NCBI GenBank assembly: GCA_002405835.1
Contig: DHMO01000041.1
Span: 1 to 32,252 of the forward strand
Source of the DNA: Lentisphaeria bacterium UBA4640
GTDB lineage: Bacteria; Verrucomicrobiota; Lentisphaeria; Victivallales; UBA1829
Direction: 5' to 3'
Length of the DNA: 32,252 bases
In this document: in pieces, positions 6,566 to 16,016 of the stretch
How positions within the stretch are numbered: the stretch's first letter is position 1
How the letters are laid out: the number at the start of each line of letters is the position of its first letter
Notes under the pieces: model-generated
What the model saw: the letters and a program-made list of their open reading frames with translations, nothing else
Database searches by the model: none
What the model was told of the DNA's origin: nothing
Position numbers and translations under genes: made by a program

Positions 6566-9562
6566 ATGTTTGTTCTGAATATACGCTCCGGAAAACGTTT
6601 TTTGAGTCTTGCAGGGCTTTTGCTGCCTGGTCTGCTTCCCGCTGGAAACCTGTTTTTCAATCCCGGTGTGGAAATGGGAACCGCGGGGTTCACGCTCTGG
6701 CGTCTGATGGACCCGAAAATGAATCCGGAAATGTCGTTTGCCCAGCCGGCAGCCGATCCGAAAAAGCCATTTCAGGGAAAATACTCTCTTCGCATTGACA
6801 ACCCTTTCGGAGAGTTCTTTCAGCTGCGGACGAAGAGAATTTATCTTCCCGCCAACACCAAAGTCACAATCGGCTGCGCCATGCGCGGAAGTGAAGGCGT
6901 AAAGAAGGTGATTCTGCGGGCGGTCTGCATTAATGCGGACGGCGTGTGGAATATGCGCTCCAAAGTTTTTCCGGTTACAACGGTGTGGAAGGAGTTCAGT
7001 TTTGAATTCGATACTCAAAAAGTCTCCGGCGAATGGCAGCTTCAGGTCTGTCAGGGGGCGCCCGGGGCTACGACGGGATCGGTCTGGATTGACAATTTCC
7101 GCGTGGAAAAACACGGGGATACTGCGAAAACTTCCCCGTTGAGCATAGCGGTCGTTCCGGAGGAAAAAGTGACGGTTTTCAATCCCGGAGAAAAGAAGTC
7201 CGCCGCCGTTGCTGTGTATCTCCGTAACAATTCCGGAAAACGGCTTTCCGGGAACATTGTGTTCGATATGACCGGAGATCAGACTGGAGAGCTTGAACAG
7301 AGCAAAACGCTGACGTATGACCTTTCGCCGGAAGAGGTTCTGAAAACAACGCTCCATTTCCCGCTGGCCCGTTACGGCGCGTTCCGGATTGCCCCGCGCA
7401 AAGGCGGAGTTCCGGTCGATCACCTTGATGCGCTTGTCTGCGCTGTCGGGAAGTACACGCCGGGAACAGTCGATCCGATGAACGATTTCTGCACGGCAAT
7501 AGTGAATGCGGGGGAGATTTCCTTCTACAATAAAAATATCTGCCGTCTCGGTGTCGGGGATTCTCCGGAGGAAAAATACCGTCTGCTTGGACTGATGGGC
7601 TGCCGCCTCGTGCGAACCATGTCGTATCCGGTTACGGACTGGCGTCTGGTGGAGCCGCAGGAAGGAAAATTTGATTTCAGCGAGATGGATTACTGGACCG
7701 ACGTCGCGGCGAAGCATCATGTCTCTCTCATGCCGTGTTTCGGACAGATGATGGAGATCAAGGGACAGAACAACACGCCGTATCCGCAGTGGCTTGCGGA
7801 GAAAGCAACACTGATTGAAAAGAATCCCGCCGGAACGCACCCGAAGTTCATTGTCCGCGTACCTCCTGAGGAACTTTTTGAGCGCTATGTCCGTGCGTTT
7901 GTCAGACATGCGGGAAAACGCATCCGGCTTTATGAATTCATGAATGAACCGAATCTTTTCATGAGTCCGGAACTCTACTCCAGGTATCTTGCAGCGGCGT
8001 ACCGTGCGATGAAGGAGGAGAATCCGGAAGCCATGATGCTCGGAATCTGCGTTACCGGAGATATGGGCGGCATTGTGCAGGGATACCTGAGAGGATGCGT
8101 GAAAGCCGGAGCGCTGGAAAATCTCGACGCGGTCAGCTTTCATCCGTACAATGCGCGGACACTCTCCTCGGTGACTCCGGCGGATGAACAGATTTCGGAA
8201 ATACGTGAAATTGTAAAGGGAAAACCGCTTTTCAACACAGAACTTTTCTTTCTTTACGACCATGACGAACGGGGGCGTTCGTTCTCGGCTCAATCGGATG
8301 CGCATCCGCATCATCTGGCGCAGCGCATTCTGACCGATCTCGGAGAAGGGGTGCGGCAGTCGATGGATCTTTACGAGAATCAACTTTGGACTCAAATGCT
8401 GAGTTCAAGTCATAATCCGCACGGAATCGATTCCTGGACGCCGAACAGTATTTTCGTTGCACTGAATGCGCTTTCCCGTCATTTCGAGGGGGCAAAGCCG
8501 GTGAAGAAATACAAAAGCTCCAACGGACTTGTTATCTACCGTTTTGAACGTAAGGGAAAACCTCTCGCGGCGATGTGGCAGTACCATCCGACCGGGAAAA
8601 TGACAATCAATCTTTCCGGAATGGAACTTCATGATGTTCTCGGCAACCCGGTTGCATCCGGCTTTGTTCCGGTGACGGCGAACCCGATTTACTGTCAGCC
8701 CGGTTCACTTACGGCGGAGGAGTTCCGGAAAAGACTGGAACAGCCGGAGATCCGCTTCGAACAGCCGGTGTTCTCTCCGGTCGCAAGAAAGATCGGAGAC
8801 CGCTTGTATTTCCGGATCGGGAACATTTCGCAGAACAGGGAAAATGTTCTGACCGGACTGAAAGGCGGACTGCTCCGCGCAAAGAGTCCGCTGCAGTTTC
8901 AGCTTGCACCGCAGGAGTTCCGGAATGAATCCCTTGCCGTAACGCCGGGAACAGCCGGAAAACCGCTCTTCTATTTCTTCAAATTCGGAGACCGGATCGG
9001 TCAGTCCCCCTGCCGATTCATCGAAATGGCAACGGTTGCGAATGGAGAAAAAATGGTTCTTGCCACACCGGATAAAACATTCTCCGCGGAAGGAAAAGTG
9101 ACGCTTGCCGGAGGGAAGGTCGTCTGTGAGTTTCATGTAAAGGATGCGGTCCCGTCGGGACCGAATGCCGGACGCGAGGCGTGGCAGTGTGACGGACTCG
9201 AATTCTTCTTCGACCGCGCCCCGGAGCAGATGCCGCTTCCTCACGCGGGAGTTTACACGCCGGAGGTTTTCCGCTTTTTCATCAACCCGTACGATACGAA
9301 GCCGCTGACGCTTCTGAACGGGGAGGGGATCGGACTTCAGGAAAAAGAGTGTTCTCTGAAAGCCGAGCTTGAAGACGGCGGATACAGAATCCGTCTTGAG
9401 TTTCCTCTGAAATACGGAAAACGGCTTGGTTTTGCGTGGAAAGCGAACAATGCTGCGCACGGGAAACAGAAAATGCAGTCGCTCGAATGGGGAACTCCTG
9501 GTCACAATGATTTCTTCCAGAACCGTCTGGCGTTCGGCTGCGTTTTTTCAGAATCAAAATAA
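6566..9562 (+). CDS. Large secreted multidomain glycosidase, clan GH-A (GH5/GH39-like)
   Basis: A 998-residue protein. Residues 1-26 form a signal peptide. Residues about 28-180 form a CBM4/9-like jelly roll (NLFFNPGVE start, SVWIDNFRVEK end). Residues about 300-620 form a TIM barrel with YEFMNEPN carrying the likely acid/base E461, SFHPYN, and FNTELFF carrying the likely nucleophile E559. A beta-sandwich follows at about 620-710. The last 170 residues resemble a CBM9-like module (WQCDGLEFFFD). The layout suggests an exported enzyme anchored to substrate by two binding modules. The barrel is closest to GH39/GH5-type enzymes but I cannot fix the family. AAAGGAG lies 7 bases before ATG. Its nearest downstream neighbour is a non-catalytic binding protein. 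Confidence 0.8.
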   Translation: MFVLNIRSGKRFLSLAGLLLPGLLPAGNLFFNPGVEMGTAGFTLWRLMDPKMNPEMSFAQPAADPKKPFQGKYSLRIDNPFGEFFQLRTKRIYLPANTKVTIGCAMRGSEGVKKVILRAVCINADGVWNMRSKVFPVTTVWKEFSFEFDTQKVSGEWQLQVCQGAPGATTGSVWIDNFRVEKHGDTAKTSPLSIAVVPEEKVTVFNPGEKKSAAVAVYLRNNSGKRLSGNIVFDMTGDQTGELEQSKTLTYDLSPEEVLKTTLHFPLARYGAFRIAPRKGGVPVDHLDALVCAVGKYTPGTVDPMNDFCTAIVNAGEISFYNKNICRLGVGDSPEEKYRLLGLMGCRLVRTMSYPVTDWRLVEPQEGKFDFSEMDYWTDVAAKHHVSLMPCFGQMMEIKGQNNTPYPQWLAEKATLIEKNPAGTHPKFIVRVPPEELFERYVRAFVRHAGKRIRLYEFMNEPNLFMSPELYSRYLAAAYRAMKEENPEAMMLGICVTGDMGGIVQGYLRGCVKAGALENLDAVSFHPYNARTLSSVTPADEQISEIREIVKGKPLFNTELFFLYDHDERGRSFSAQSDAHPHHLAQRILTDLGEGVRQSMDLYENQLWTQMLSSSHNPHGIDSWTPNSIFVALNALSRHFEGAKPVKKYKSSNGLVIYRFERKGKPLAAMWQYHPTGKMTINLSGMELHDVLGNPVASGFVPVTANPIYCQPGSLTAEEFRKRLEQPEIRFEQPVFSPVARKIGDRLYFRIGNISQNRENVLTGLKGGLLRAKSPLQFQLAPQEFRNESLAVTPGTAGKPLFYFFKFGDRIGQSPCRFIEMATVANGEKMVLATPDKTFSAEGKVTLAGGKVVCEFHVKDAVPSGPNAGREAWQCDGLEFFFDRAPEQMPLPHAGVYTPEVFRFFINPYDTKPLTLLNGEGIGLQEKECSLKAELEDGGYRIRLEFPLKYGKRLGFAWKANNAAHGKQKMQSLEWGTPGHNDFFQNRLAFGCVFSESK

Positions 9563-9587
9563 AAACAACTGTTGAAAGGATAAGAAA

Positions 9588-10523
9588 ATGAACAGATTCG
9601 CATTCGCCCTGTTGGGCACACTGGTTACGGCAACGCTTGCCGCATCGGATTTCAAAGTGGAAAACATTCAGGAGCCGTGGCGGAAAAAAGGGGCGGCGGC
9701 ATACGAGATTCAGGGAAACAAGCCGGAAAAACACGCTCTCGTTTTTGCGATCCGTCCGCAAGCGGGGGCGTTTTACCGCTTTTCGTTTCAGGTGAACACG
9801 GATTCCGCCTGCCGCATTGCAATCCTGACGACACAGAAGGGAACCGCAAGCTATCTCTTTTTTCCGGTGAAGCCCGGAACCCGTTTCGCGACAACTTATC
9901 TTTACGCGCAGAATGATGCGCCGATTATCGGACGCCTTTACCTGGATCAGACGGAGGGAGCAACCTGTGTTGAAGTGAAGGATTTCAAGGTTGCAAAACT
10001 TACGGAAGAGGAGCTTTCCGGCAATCTGTTCCCCGACGGCGAGTTTGAAAACGGAACCGGAGCGGACTTTCTGAAAACGAACTCGAACAACAGCAAGCCG
10101 GTTGTCGGAGAAATTGTCCCGTCGCCGGATTTCTTCGCGGGAGAAAAGAGTCTGGAACTGGCGTTCGGGAATCCGGGCGTTGAAAACAAACTTGCAACCC
10201 ATTATCTGCCGATGATTCCCGGGAAAAAGATGCAGCTGAAATTCTGGGCAAAGAGCGCCGGAAAGCATAAACTCACAGTCATCATGAACACGATTCCGCG
10301 AATCGGCACCGTTCACAAGGGCAAGCACCTTTTCCATACGCAGCCGTTTACACTTGACGGAGAATGGAAGGAATATACGCTCACATTCGTACCGGGTGAG
10401 AACTACGATGCGATTCCGGATCTGAAATGTCATCTTCTGAAACTTCAGTTTTTCACTCCGGAAAAGGGAAGCGGCAAGATCTGGCTTGACAATGTGGATT
10501 ACCGGATTCTTGAAATGAAATAA
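9588..10523 (+). CDS. Secreted carbohydrate-binding protein (two CBM-like jelly rolls)
   Basis: A 311-residue protein with a signal peptide (residues 1-19, ending TLAAS) and two tandem beta-sandwich regions, about 22-135 and 143-310. The second has the typical CBM4/9 pattern: NLFPDGEFENGT at its start, a GEKSLELAF strand, DGEWKEYTLTF, and KIWLDNVDYR at the end. No catalytic motif is visible. It probably binds the same polysaccharide as the enzyme encoded just upstream and may help tether substrate or enzyme. The spacing to the neighbours is 25 and 14 bases, so it belongs to the same operon. Confidence 0.7.
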   Translation: MNRFAFALLGTLVTATLAASDFKVENIQEPWRKKGAAAYEIQGNKPEKHALVFAIRPQAGAFYRFSFQVNTDSACRIAILTTQKGTASYLFFPVKPGTRFATTYLYAQNDAPIIGRLYLDQTEGATCVEVKDFKVAKLTEEELSGNLFPDGEFENGTGADFLKTNSNNSKPVVGEIVPSPDFFAGEKSLELAFGNPGVENKLATHYLPMIPGKKMQLKFWAKSAGKHKLTVIMNTIPRIGTVHKGKHLFHTQPFTLDGEWKEYTLTFVPGENYDAIPDLKCHLLKLQFFTPEKGSGKIWLDNVDYRILEMK

Positions 10524-10537
10524 AAAGGCGTTTTGAA

Positions 10538-12781
10538 ATGACTGCATACGGGAAAAACTATCCAGATTGGCGCGCTCAGTGGGTCAGTCTGCCGAATGCG
10601 CATCTTCTGATCCAGGAGTGCGAACTGCGTGCGGCTCCGTATTTCCGCCGGGTGTTCACGCTTCCGGAAAAATTCGGAAACGCCCGCATCCTCATCTGCG
10701 GAGTCGGGTTCTATGAATTGTATCTCAACGGGAAAAAAGTCGGCGATCACGTGCTGGATCCGGCGGTGACAAATTACACAAAGCGTCTCAGATACGTCGT
10801 CTATGATGTAACGGAGCTGCTGCATCCTGGGGAAAACGTCGTCGGTGCGGTTCTCGGCAATGGATGGTACAATGCTCCGCAATTCATATTCCCGAATTAT
10901 CCGCGGATGCTGCTTCAGCTGGAGCTGGACGGAAAACCGTATCTCTGGACGGATTCTTCGTGGAAAGTCACCTCTTCTGGTCCGCTGGTTTCCGGCGGAG
11001 TCCGCAACGGAGAGACCTATGACGCCCGGCTGGAACTGGACGGCTGGCTTACTCCGGAATATGACGACTGCGGCTGGCTGAACTGCGGCATTGTCGCCGG
11101 ACCCGGCGGAAAACTGGAGGAACAGACCATGCCGCCTTGCAAGGTCATGCAGATTCTTCCGGTGAAAAAATCGTGGACATTGAAAGGAACAGGAGACACT
11201 GTCTGTGATTTCGGGCAGAACTTCGCCGGCTGGGTGAAAATCACCGTCAACGGAGCCCGCGGGGCGGAAGTCGTTCTGCATTACGGAGAGCGTCTGGCGG
11301 AAAACGGCGACGTCGATCAGGAACGGATCGCAATTTTCACCAAAGGGGAATTTCAGACAGACCGCTACATCCTGCGTGGAAACTGCGACGAGGTTTGGGC
11401 GCCGCGCTTCAACTATCATGGCTTCCAGTATGTCAAGATCTCCATGCCGGAAAGCGTGACGCTGAAGCATATTGAAGGATGCGTTGTTCACTCGGCGTTT
11501 GAATCCGTCGGTTCCTTTGAGTGTTCCGAGCCGGTGCTGAACCGGCTGCAGCACTGTTTCCGCTGGTCGTTTATCAGCAACTTCGTCGGGATTCCGACGG
11601 ACTGTCCGCACAGGGAAAAGTGCGGATGGAGCGGAGACGCCTTCTGGATCGGCGAAGCGGGTCTTTACAACTACAGCGCGGCGGAAAATTACGCTCAATG
11701 GCTCCGCTGTTTTCAAGACGATCAGCTGCCGAACGGCTGCATACACGGAGTAATTCCGCCTCTTCCTGCGGACAATTTCACCTGGGAGAGCGGGCCCTTG
11801 TGGGAGAGCGCCTGCCTGTTTGTCCCGTGGTATATTTATCTCTACACAGGGAATCTGACGCCGCTGAAAGAAAATTATGAGATTGTGAAGCGTTATCTTG
11901 CGTACTGCTCAAGCCGTGCGGAGGGATACATTGTCGATTTCGGACTTGGCGACTGGTGTCACCCGAAGCGCGAGCATGTGCACCCCTGGCGTCAGAAGGA
12001 TTCGCCGGAGATGGCGCCGCGCGCGCTTCTCTGCACCGCGGTGTATTATGCCGATTGTGAACTCTTCGCAAAAGTCTCGCATCTGCTTGGCTATGAAGAT
12101 GATGCGTTATATTACCGGAGCCTGGCGGGGAATATCCGCATAGCGTTCAACGCCCGTTTTCACAAAGGGAACGGTGTCTATGCAAACGGCTGTCAGGTCG
12201 CGCAGGCGTGTCCGCTGTATTACGGACTTGTTGAGGAAGAAAACCGCGCATCTGCGGCGGGAATGCTTGCGGAAACGGTCAAGGGCAATGATTTCAAGAT
12301 TGATTTCGGAATGCCCGGTTCAAAATATGTTCTCCGGATGCTTGCGGAATATGGGTATGCGGATTACGCAATGAAAATGCTCTGTCAGCCGGAGTTCCCC
12401 GGGTATGCCCGCCGGGTTGTGAACGGCGAAACGACGCTGTGGGAACAGTGGGATGGTACGGAATCGCTGAATCATCCTTCATTCGGAGATTTCAGTGCAT
12501 TCTTTTATCAGTACTGGGGCGGCATTGCACCGGATCCGGAAGCACCGGGATTCCGGCATATCATCATTCATCCACGCTTTCCCGAAGCGCTTGACTGGGT
12601 GAAAACAAGCCATAAATCCCCCTTCGGAGAGATCCGTTCCGAGTGGAAACGGAACGGGGATAAAGTGGAACTTGCTGTCTTCATTCCCGAGGGCTGTTCC
12701 GCCGATGTGATCCTTCCGGATGCGGAAAAGCATCCGGTCGGGGATGGTTCATATACATTCATCATTTCAAAAGGAGAATAA
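10538..12781 (+). CDS. Alpha-L-rhamnosidase, GH78
   Basis: A 747-residue inverting enzyme that removes terminal alpha-L-rhamnose. The N-terminal region (about 1-190) is the Bac_rhamnosid_N-type beta domain (ICGVGFYELYLNGKKVGDHVLDPA). The (alpha/alpha)6 barrel follows, with the signature PTDCPHREKCGWSGD, in which E360 is the likely general acid. E636 in TLWEQWDG is the likely base. A C-terminal beta domain ends with IIHPRF and a SADVILPD segment. There is no signal peptide, so it should act in the cytoplasm on imported oligosaccharides. It lies in the operon 14 bases after the binding protein and 4 bases before the beta-mannosidase. The family call is strong. Confidence 0.93.
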   Translation: MTAYGKNYPDWRAQWVSLPNAHLLIQECELRAAPYFRRVFTLPEKFGNARILICGVGFYELYLNGKKVGDHVLDPAVTNYTKRLRYVVYDVTELLHPGENVVGAVLGNGWYNAPQFIFPNYPRMLLQLELDGKPYLWTDSSWKVTSSGPLVSGGVRNGETYDARLELDGWLTPEYDDCGWLNCGIVAGPGGKLEEQTMPPCKVMQILPVKKSWTLKGTGDTVCDFGQNFAGWVKITVNGARGAEVVLHYGERLAENGDVDQERIAIFTKGEFQTDRYILRGNCDEVWAPRFNYHGFQYVKISMPESVTLKHIEGCVVHSAFESVGSFECSEPVLNRLQHCFRWSFISNFVGIPTDCPHREKCGWSGDAFWIGEAGLYNYSAAENYAQWLRCFQDDQLPNGCIHGVIPPLPADNFTWESGPLWESACLFVPWYIYLYTGNLTPLKENYEIVKRYLAYCSSRAEGYIVDFGLGDWCHPKREHVHPWRQKDSPEMAPRALLCTAVYYADCELFAKVSHLLGYEDDALYYRSLAGNIRIAFNARFHKGNGVYANGCQVAQACPLYYGLVEEENRASAAGMLAETVKGNDFKIDFGMPGSKYVLRMLAEYGYADYAMKMLCQPEFPGYARRVVNGETTLWEQWDGTESLNHPSFGDFSAFFYQYWGGIAPDPEAPGFRHIIIHPRFPEALDWVKTSHKSPFGEIRSEWKRNGDKVELAVFIPEGCSADVILPDAEKHPVGDGSYTFIISKGE

Positions 12782-12785
12782 ACGG

Positions 12786-15227
12786 ATGAGATTTGACCTT
12801 GCATCCGAGTGGCGTTTATCCTGCAGCCGGAAGGGTATTCCGGAGATTCCGGTTCAACTGCCGGGCGACAACTATTCCGCTCTTCTGGATTCCGGGCTGG
12901 TTCCGGATCCCTGCATCGGACTGAACGAAAATGCCGTTCAATGGGTTCATGAATGCGACTGGACCTTTGCGAAAGAGTTTGAACTGGAGCCGGAGTTCCT
13001 GGCATCCAAAGTCATATTCCTGAATATCGACTCGATTGACACGTTTGGCGAAATCCGGATCAACGGCGGATTTGCTGGACGGTCTGAGAACATGTTCTCC
13101 CGTTTCCGCGCCGATGTCAAAAAACTTCTGAAACCCGGGCTGAACCGGATTGAGGTTCTGATAAAATCTCCTTCCCGCCGGGCTCTGGAAGAGAGCCGCA
13201 AGCAGCCGTTTGAACTTGTTTCGCTGAAGTTCATGAACAGCGTTCCGCACATGAACCTCATCCGCAAAGTGCAGTGTCACGGCGGCTGGGACTGGGGAAT
13301 TACGCTTGTCGGAAGCGGACTTTACGGAAACATCTACCTGGAAGGCGTCGAAAATGTCCGGATTGAACACGTCTATACTGTACAAACCCACCGGGCGGAC
13401 CGCTGTACCGTAGACGTTACGGCGGAGCTTCTTGCGGCGGAGGCAGGGGAGACGGATGTGGAATTCGTCTTCAACGGAGAGACGCAAAAACGGCAAATTG
13501 CCGTTCAGAAGGGGAAAAATACAGCCGGAGCCTCTTTTGAAGTCGAGCATCCTGTGCTCTGGAATCCGGCCGGATACGGAGAACAGAATCTTTACACGCT
13601 GAAAGTTTCCTCCCGTGGCGAAACAATCGAAAAGAAAATCGGTCTGCGCACGATAGAGCTTGTTACGGAACCTGATGAGAACGGAGTCTGCATGAAAGTC
13701 CGGGTCAACGGGACGGATATTTTCTGCAAGGGGGCAAACTGGATTCCGATGGACTGTCTGCCTCGGAATTACACGCGGGAAAATTACCGGAAACTGCTCA
13801 CAGCCGCACGGGACGCCAATATGAACATGCTCCGTGCGTGGGGCGGCGGACTTTACGAGAACGAGGATTTCTATGAACTCTGCGATGAATTGGGGATTCT
13901 GGTCTGGCAGGACTGCATGTTCTCCTGTTCGCAATATCCAAGTTCGCGCGAATTCCTGGAGCTGGTCAAGGGGGAACTGGAATATCAGGTGAAGCGTCTG
14001 CGGGACCATGCGAGCATTGCGTTCTGGTGTGGAGACAATGAGGTCGCGCTCGGTCTGCGCTGGGGCGCGCCGGAACACCGTCTGCGCGACGTCGGCAACT
14101 ATGAACGCCTCAACTATGTGATTGAGACAGCCGTTCTTGAGAACGACCCGACTCGCCAGTTCTGGATGTCGTCGCCTTGCGGCGGACCGCTGGATTATGA
14201 TTTTTCACTGCTTCATGGCGATACGCACAGCTGGGAAATCTGGTCCGGCTGCAAACCGTTCTCCGCTTATTACGATATCGTCCCGCGTTTCTGTTCGGAA
14301 TTCGGGTTTCAGGCGTTCGCCTCCATGAACGCCGTCCGGCGGTTCACGGAAGGAAAAGACCTGAATATGACTTCTCCGGTGATGGAACATCACCAGCGGC
14401 GTCCCGGAGCGGACGCGAAAATCCTCACCATGTTCGCGCACTATTTCCGGATGCCGTCGGATTTTGAAAACACGGTCTATCTGAGCCAGGTTCAGCAGGC
14501 GCTGGCGATCAAGGCCGGCGTTGAGTTCTGGCGGAGCTGCAAACCTGTTTGCATGGGCGCGCTCTACTGGCAGCTCAATGACAACTGGCCGGTCGCCTCG
14601 TGGTCGGGCATTGATTACTACGGAAACTGGAAACAGCTGCACTATCATGCGAAACGTTTCTTTGCTCCAGCCATTGCCGTGTGCGTTCCGGATAAGGAGA
14701 ATCGTCTGGAAGTGCGCGTTTCAAGTGATGTGCCGTGTCTGCTTTCCGGCTCGCTGGTTCTCAGCATCATGGATTTCAGCGGAATGGTTCGGAAAAGGTT
14801 TGAATTCCCGGTGAATCTCAAAGAGCAGGAAGCCGCAACGGTACGGAAATTCGAGATTGCGGAGCTTGCTGAGAAGCCGGATGAGGTATTCGCATATCTT
14901 GAACTCAAACTGACGGACGGGACAACGGAGTACATGCATTACAACGATTTCTTTTTTACGGAATACAAACACTGCAATCTGCATGAAGCCGGGATCCGCC
15001 GCTCTCTGGAGCGGAAAGCCGGGCTGTGGCATCTGACGCTGGAGTCGGATTTCCCCGCGTTCTTCGTGTTCGCGGAAGTAAAGGATCTGCCTGCCGTTTT
15101 CAGCGACAACAGCTTCACGCTTCTTCCGGAAAGTCCGCGCGTGCTGACTTTTGCCGCAGATTTGAACAAAGAGGAACTTGAACGCAGACTGGAGATCCAT
15201 GATTTGCGCGGATCTTATCAAGGATAA
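12786..15227 (+). CDS. Beta-mannosidase, GH2
   Basis: An 813-residue retaining exo-beta-mannosidase, without signal peptide and so cytoplasmic. Domain order is sugar-binding jelly roll (about 1-180, including CHGGWDWG typical of beta-mannosidases), an Ig-like domain, a TIM barrel (about 300-610, RAWGGGLYENEDFYELCDELGILVWQD region), and C-terminal beta domains. The acid/base is E419 in WCGDNE (most family members have GNNE) and the nucleophile is E505 in CSEFGFQ. YWQLNDNWP is also conserved. I chose ATG at 12786, preceded by AAAAGGAG at 12770-12777. A longer in-frame extension to 12720 overlaps the rhamnosidase and adds residues unlike the family. It probably works after or with the rhamnosidase on a heteroglycan. 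Confidence 0.93.
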   Translation: MRFDLASEWRLSCSRKGIPEIPVQLPGDNYSALLDSGLVPDPCIGLNENAVQWVHECDWTFAKEFELEPEFLASKVIFLNIDSIDTFGEIRINGGFAGRSENMFSRFRADVKKLLKPGLNRIEVLIKSPSRRALEESRKQPFELVSLKFMNSVPHMNLIRKVQCHGGWDWGITLVGSGLYGNIYLEGVENVRIEHVYTVQTHRADRCTVDVTAELLAAEAGETDVEFVFNGETQKRQIAVQKGKNTAGASFEVEHPVLWNPAGYGEQNLYTLKVSSRGETIEKKIGLRTIELVTEPDENGVCMKVRVNGTDIFCKGANWIPMDCLPRNYTRENYRKLLTAARDANMNMLRAWGGGLYENEDFYELCDELGILVWQDCMFSCSQYPSSREFLELVKGELEYQVKRLRDHASIAFWCGDNEVALGLRWGAPEHRLRDVGNYERLNYVIETAVLENDPTRQFWMSSPCGGPLDYDFSLLHGDTHSWEIWSGCKPFSAYYDIVPRFCSEFGFQAFASMNAVRRFTEGKDLNMTSPVMEHHQRRPGADAKILTMFAHYFRMPSDFENTVYLSQVQQALAIKAGVEFWRSCKPVCMGALYWQLNDNWPVASWSGIDYYGNWKQLHYHAKRFFAPAIAVCVPDKENRLEVRVSSDVPCLLSGSLVLSIMDFSGMVRKRFEFPVNLKEQEAATVRKFEIAELAEKPDEVFAYLELKLTDGTTEYMHYNDFFFTEYKHCNLHEAGIRRSLERKAGLWHLTLESDFPAFFVFAEVKDLPAVFSDNSFTLLPESPRVLTFAADLNKEELERRLEIHDLRGSYQG

Positions 15228-15248
15228 TCTGACATCGGGAGGACTGAA

Positions 15249-16010
15249 ATGAAATACGGAATAGCCGATTACGGCATGAACGTTTATGAGGGCGGGCTCT
15301 TCGATCTTGAAGAGCGTCTTGCAAATCTCAAACAGCTGGGTTACAGCGGAATTGAGCGGCTGGAAGCCGCCGATACCTGCGAGGCCGTAAACCGGGCGGT
15401 GACGTTTCACCGCACCGGCATGGATTTTGCAACCTGCCGCGGCCCGCGTCTGGAACAGAACATGGAGTGGAGCTGCGCGTTCGGGAAAGATTACATCTGG
15501 CTTACTCCCGGCGACTGCGGGCGGGATGTGGAGATGGATACCTTCATCCGCCGTTCCCGCAATTTCTGCCGTGCGTGTGCAAAATACGGAATTTCCGCAG
15601 CCCTGCACAATCATCTCGGTTCGCGGATCGAGAATCAGGAGGAACTGGATTTCTTCCTGAAAGAGGTTCCGGAGGCAAAGCTGCTTCTGGATATCGGACA
15701 TCTTGCCGCTGCCGGCGGAGACGTCTGCGCAACCGCCGGGCGGTACTTCGACCGTCTTGCAGCGATTCATTTCAAGGATGTTTTTGTCAAGGACGAATCA
15801 ATTGGTCTCGACCGCTGGTGGGAGCGTCTGCGTTTCTGCGAACTTGGCGGCGGCAACCGTCCGGGGATGATTGACTGGCAGGGCACCGCCCGGCTGCTGA
15901 AAGAGAAAAATTATACGAAATGGGTTCTCGTTGAGCACGACACGCATCTGCGGGAACCTCTGGATGATCTGAAAATCAGCATTACAGAGCTGAAAGCAAT
16001 TATGGAGTAA
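15249..16010 (+). CDS. Sugar phosphate isomerase/epimerase-like TIM-barrel protein
   Basis: A 253-residue protein of the xylose isomerase-like / AP endonuclease 2 TIM-barrel superfamily (PF01261 type, including IolE and tagatose epimerases). Probable metal-binding and active-site positions are H122 in LHNHLGS, D148 in LLDIGH, H174 in AIHFKDV and E198 in CELGGG. Such proteins epimerise, isomerise, dehydrate or, in some loci, cleave oxidised sugars. GGGAGG lies 7 bases before ATG. The next gene, 6 bases on, is a Gfo/Idh/MocA oxidoreductase; this pair often works together on keto-sugar intermediates. The exact reaction cannot be read from sequence. Confidence 0.83.
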   Translation: MKYGIADYGMNVYEGGLFDLEERLANLKQLGYSGIERLEAADTCEAVNRAVTFHRTGMDFATCRGPRLEQNMEWSCAFGKDYIWLTPGDCGRDVEMDTFIRRSRNFCRACAKYGISAALHNHLGSRIENQEELDFFLKEVPEAKLLLDIGHLAAAGGDVCATAGRYFDRLAAIHFKDVFVKDESIGLDRWWERLRFCELGGGNRPGMIDWQGTARLLKEKNYTKWVLVEHDTHLREPLDDLKISITELKAIME

Positions 16011-16016
16011 CAGAAA

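Noticed and set aside
5756..8395. Minus-strand open frame of 879 codons opposite the pseudopilin and large glycosidase genes
   Set aside because: It is antisense to well-supported genes, rich in Arg and His, has no recognisable domain, and results from codon bias of the plus-strand genes.
12720..12785. N-terminal extension of the beta-mannosidase
   Set aside because: It lies mostly within the rhamnosidase coding sequence, and a good ribosome site precedes the ATG at 12786.
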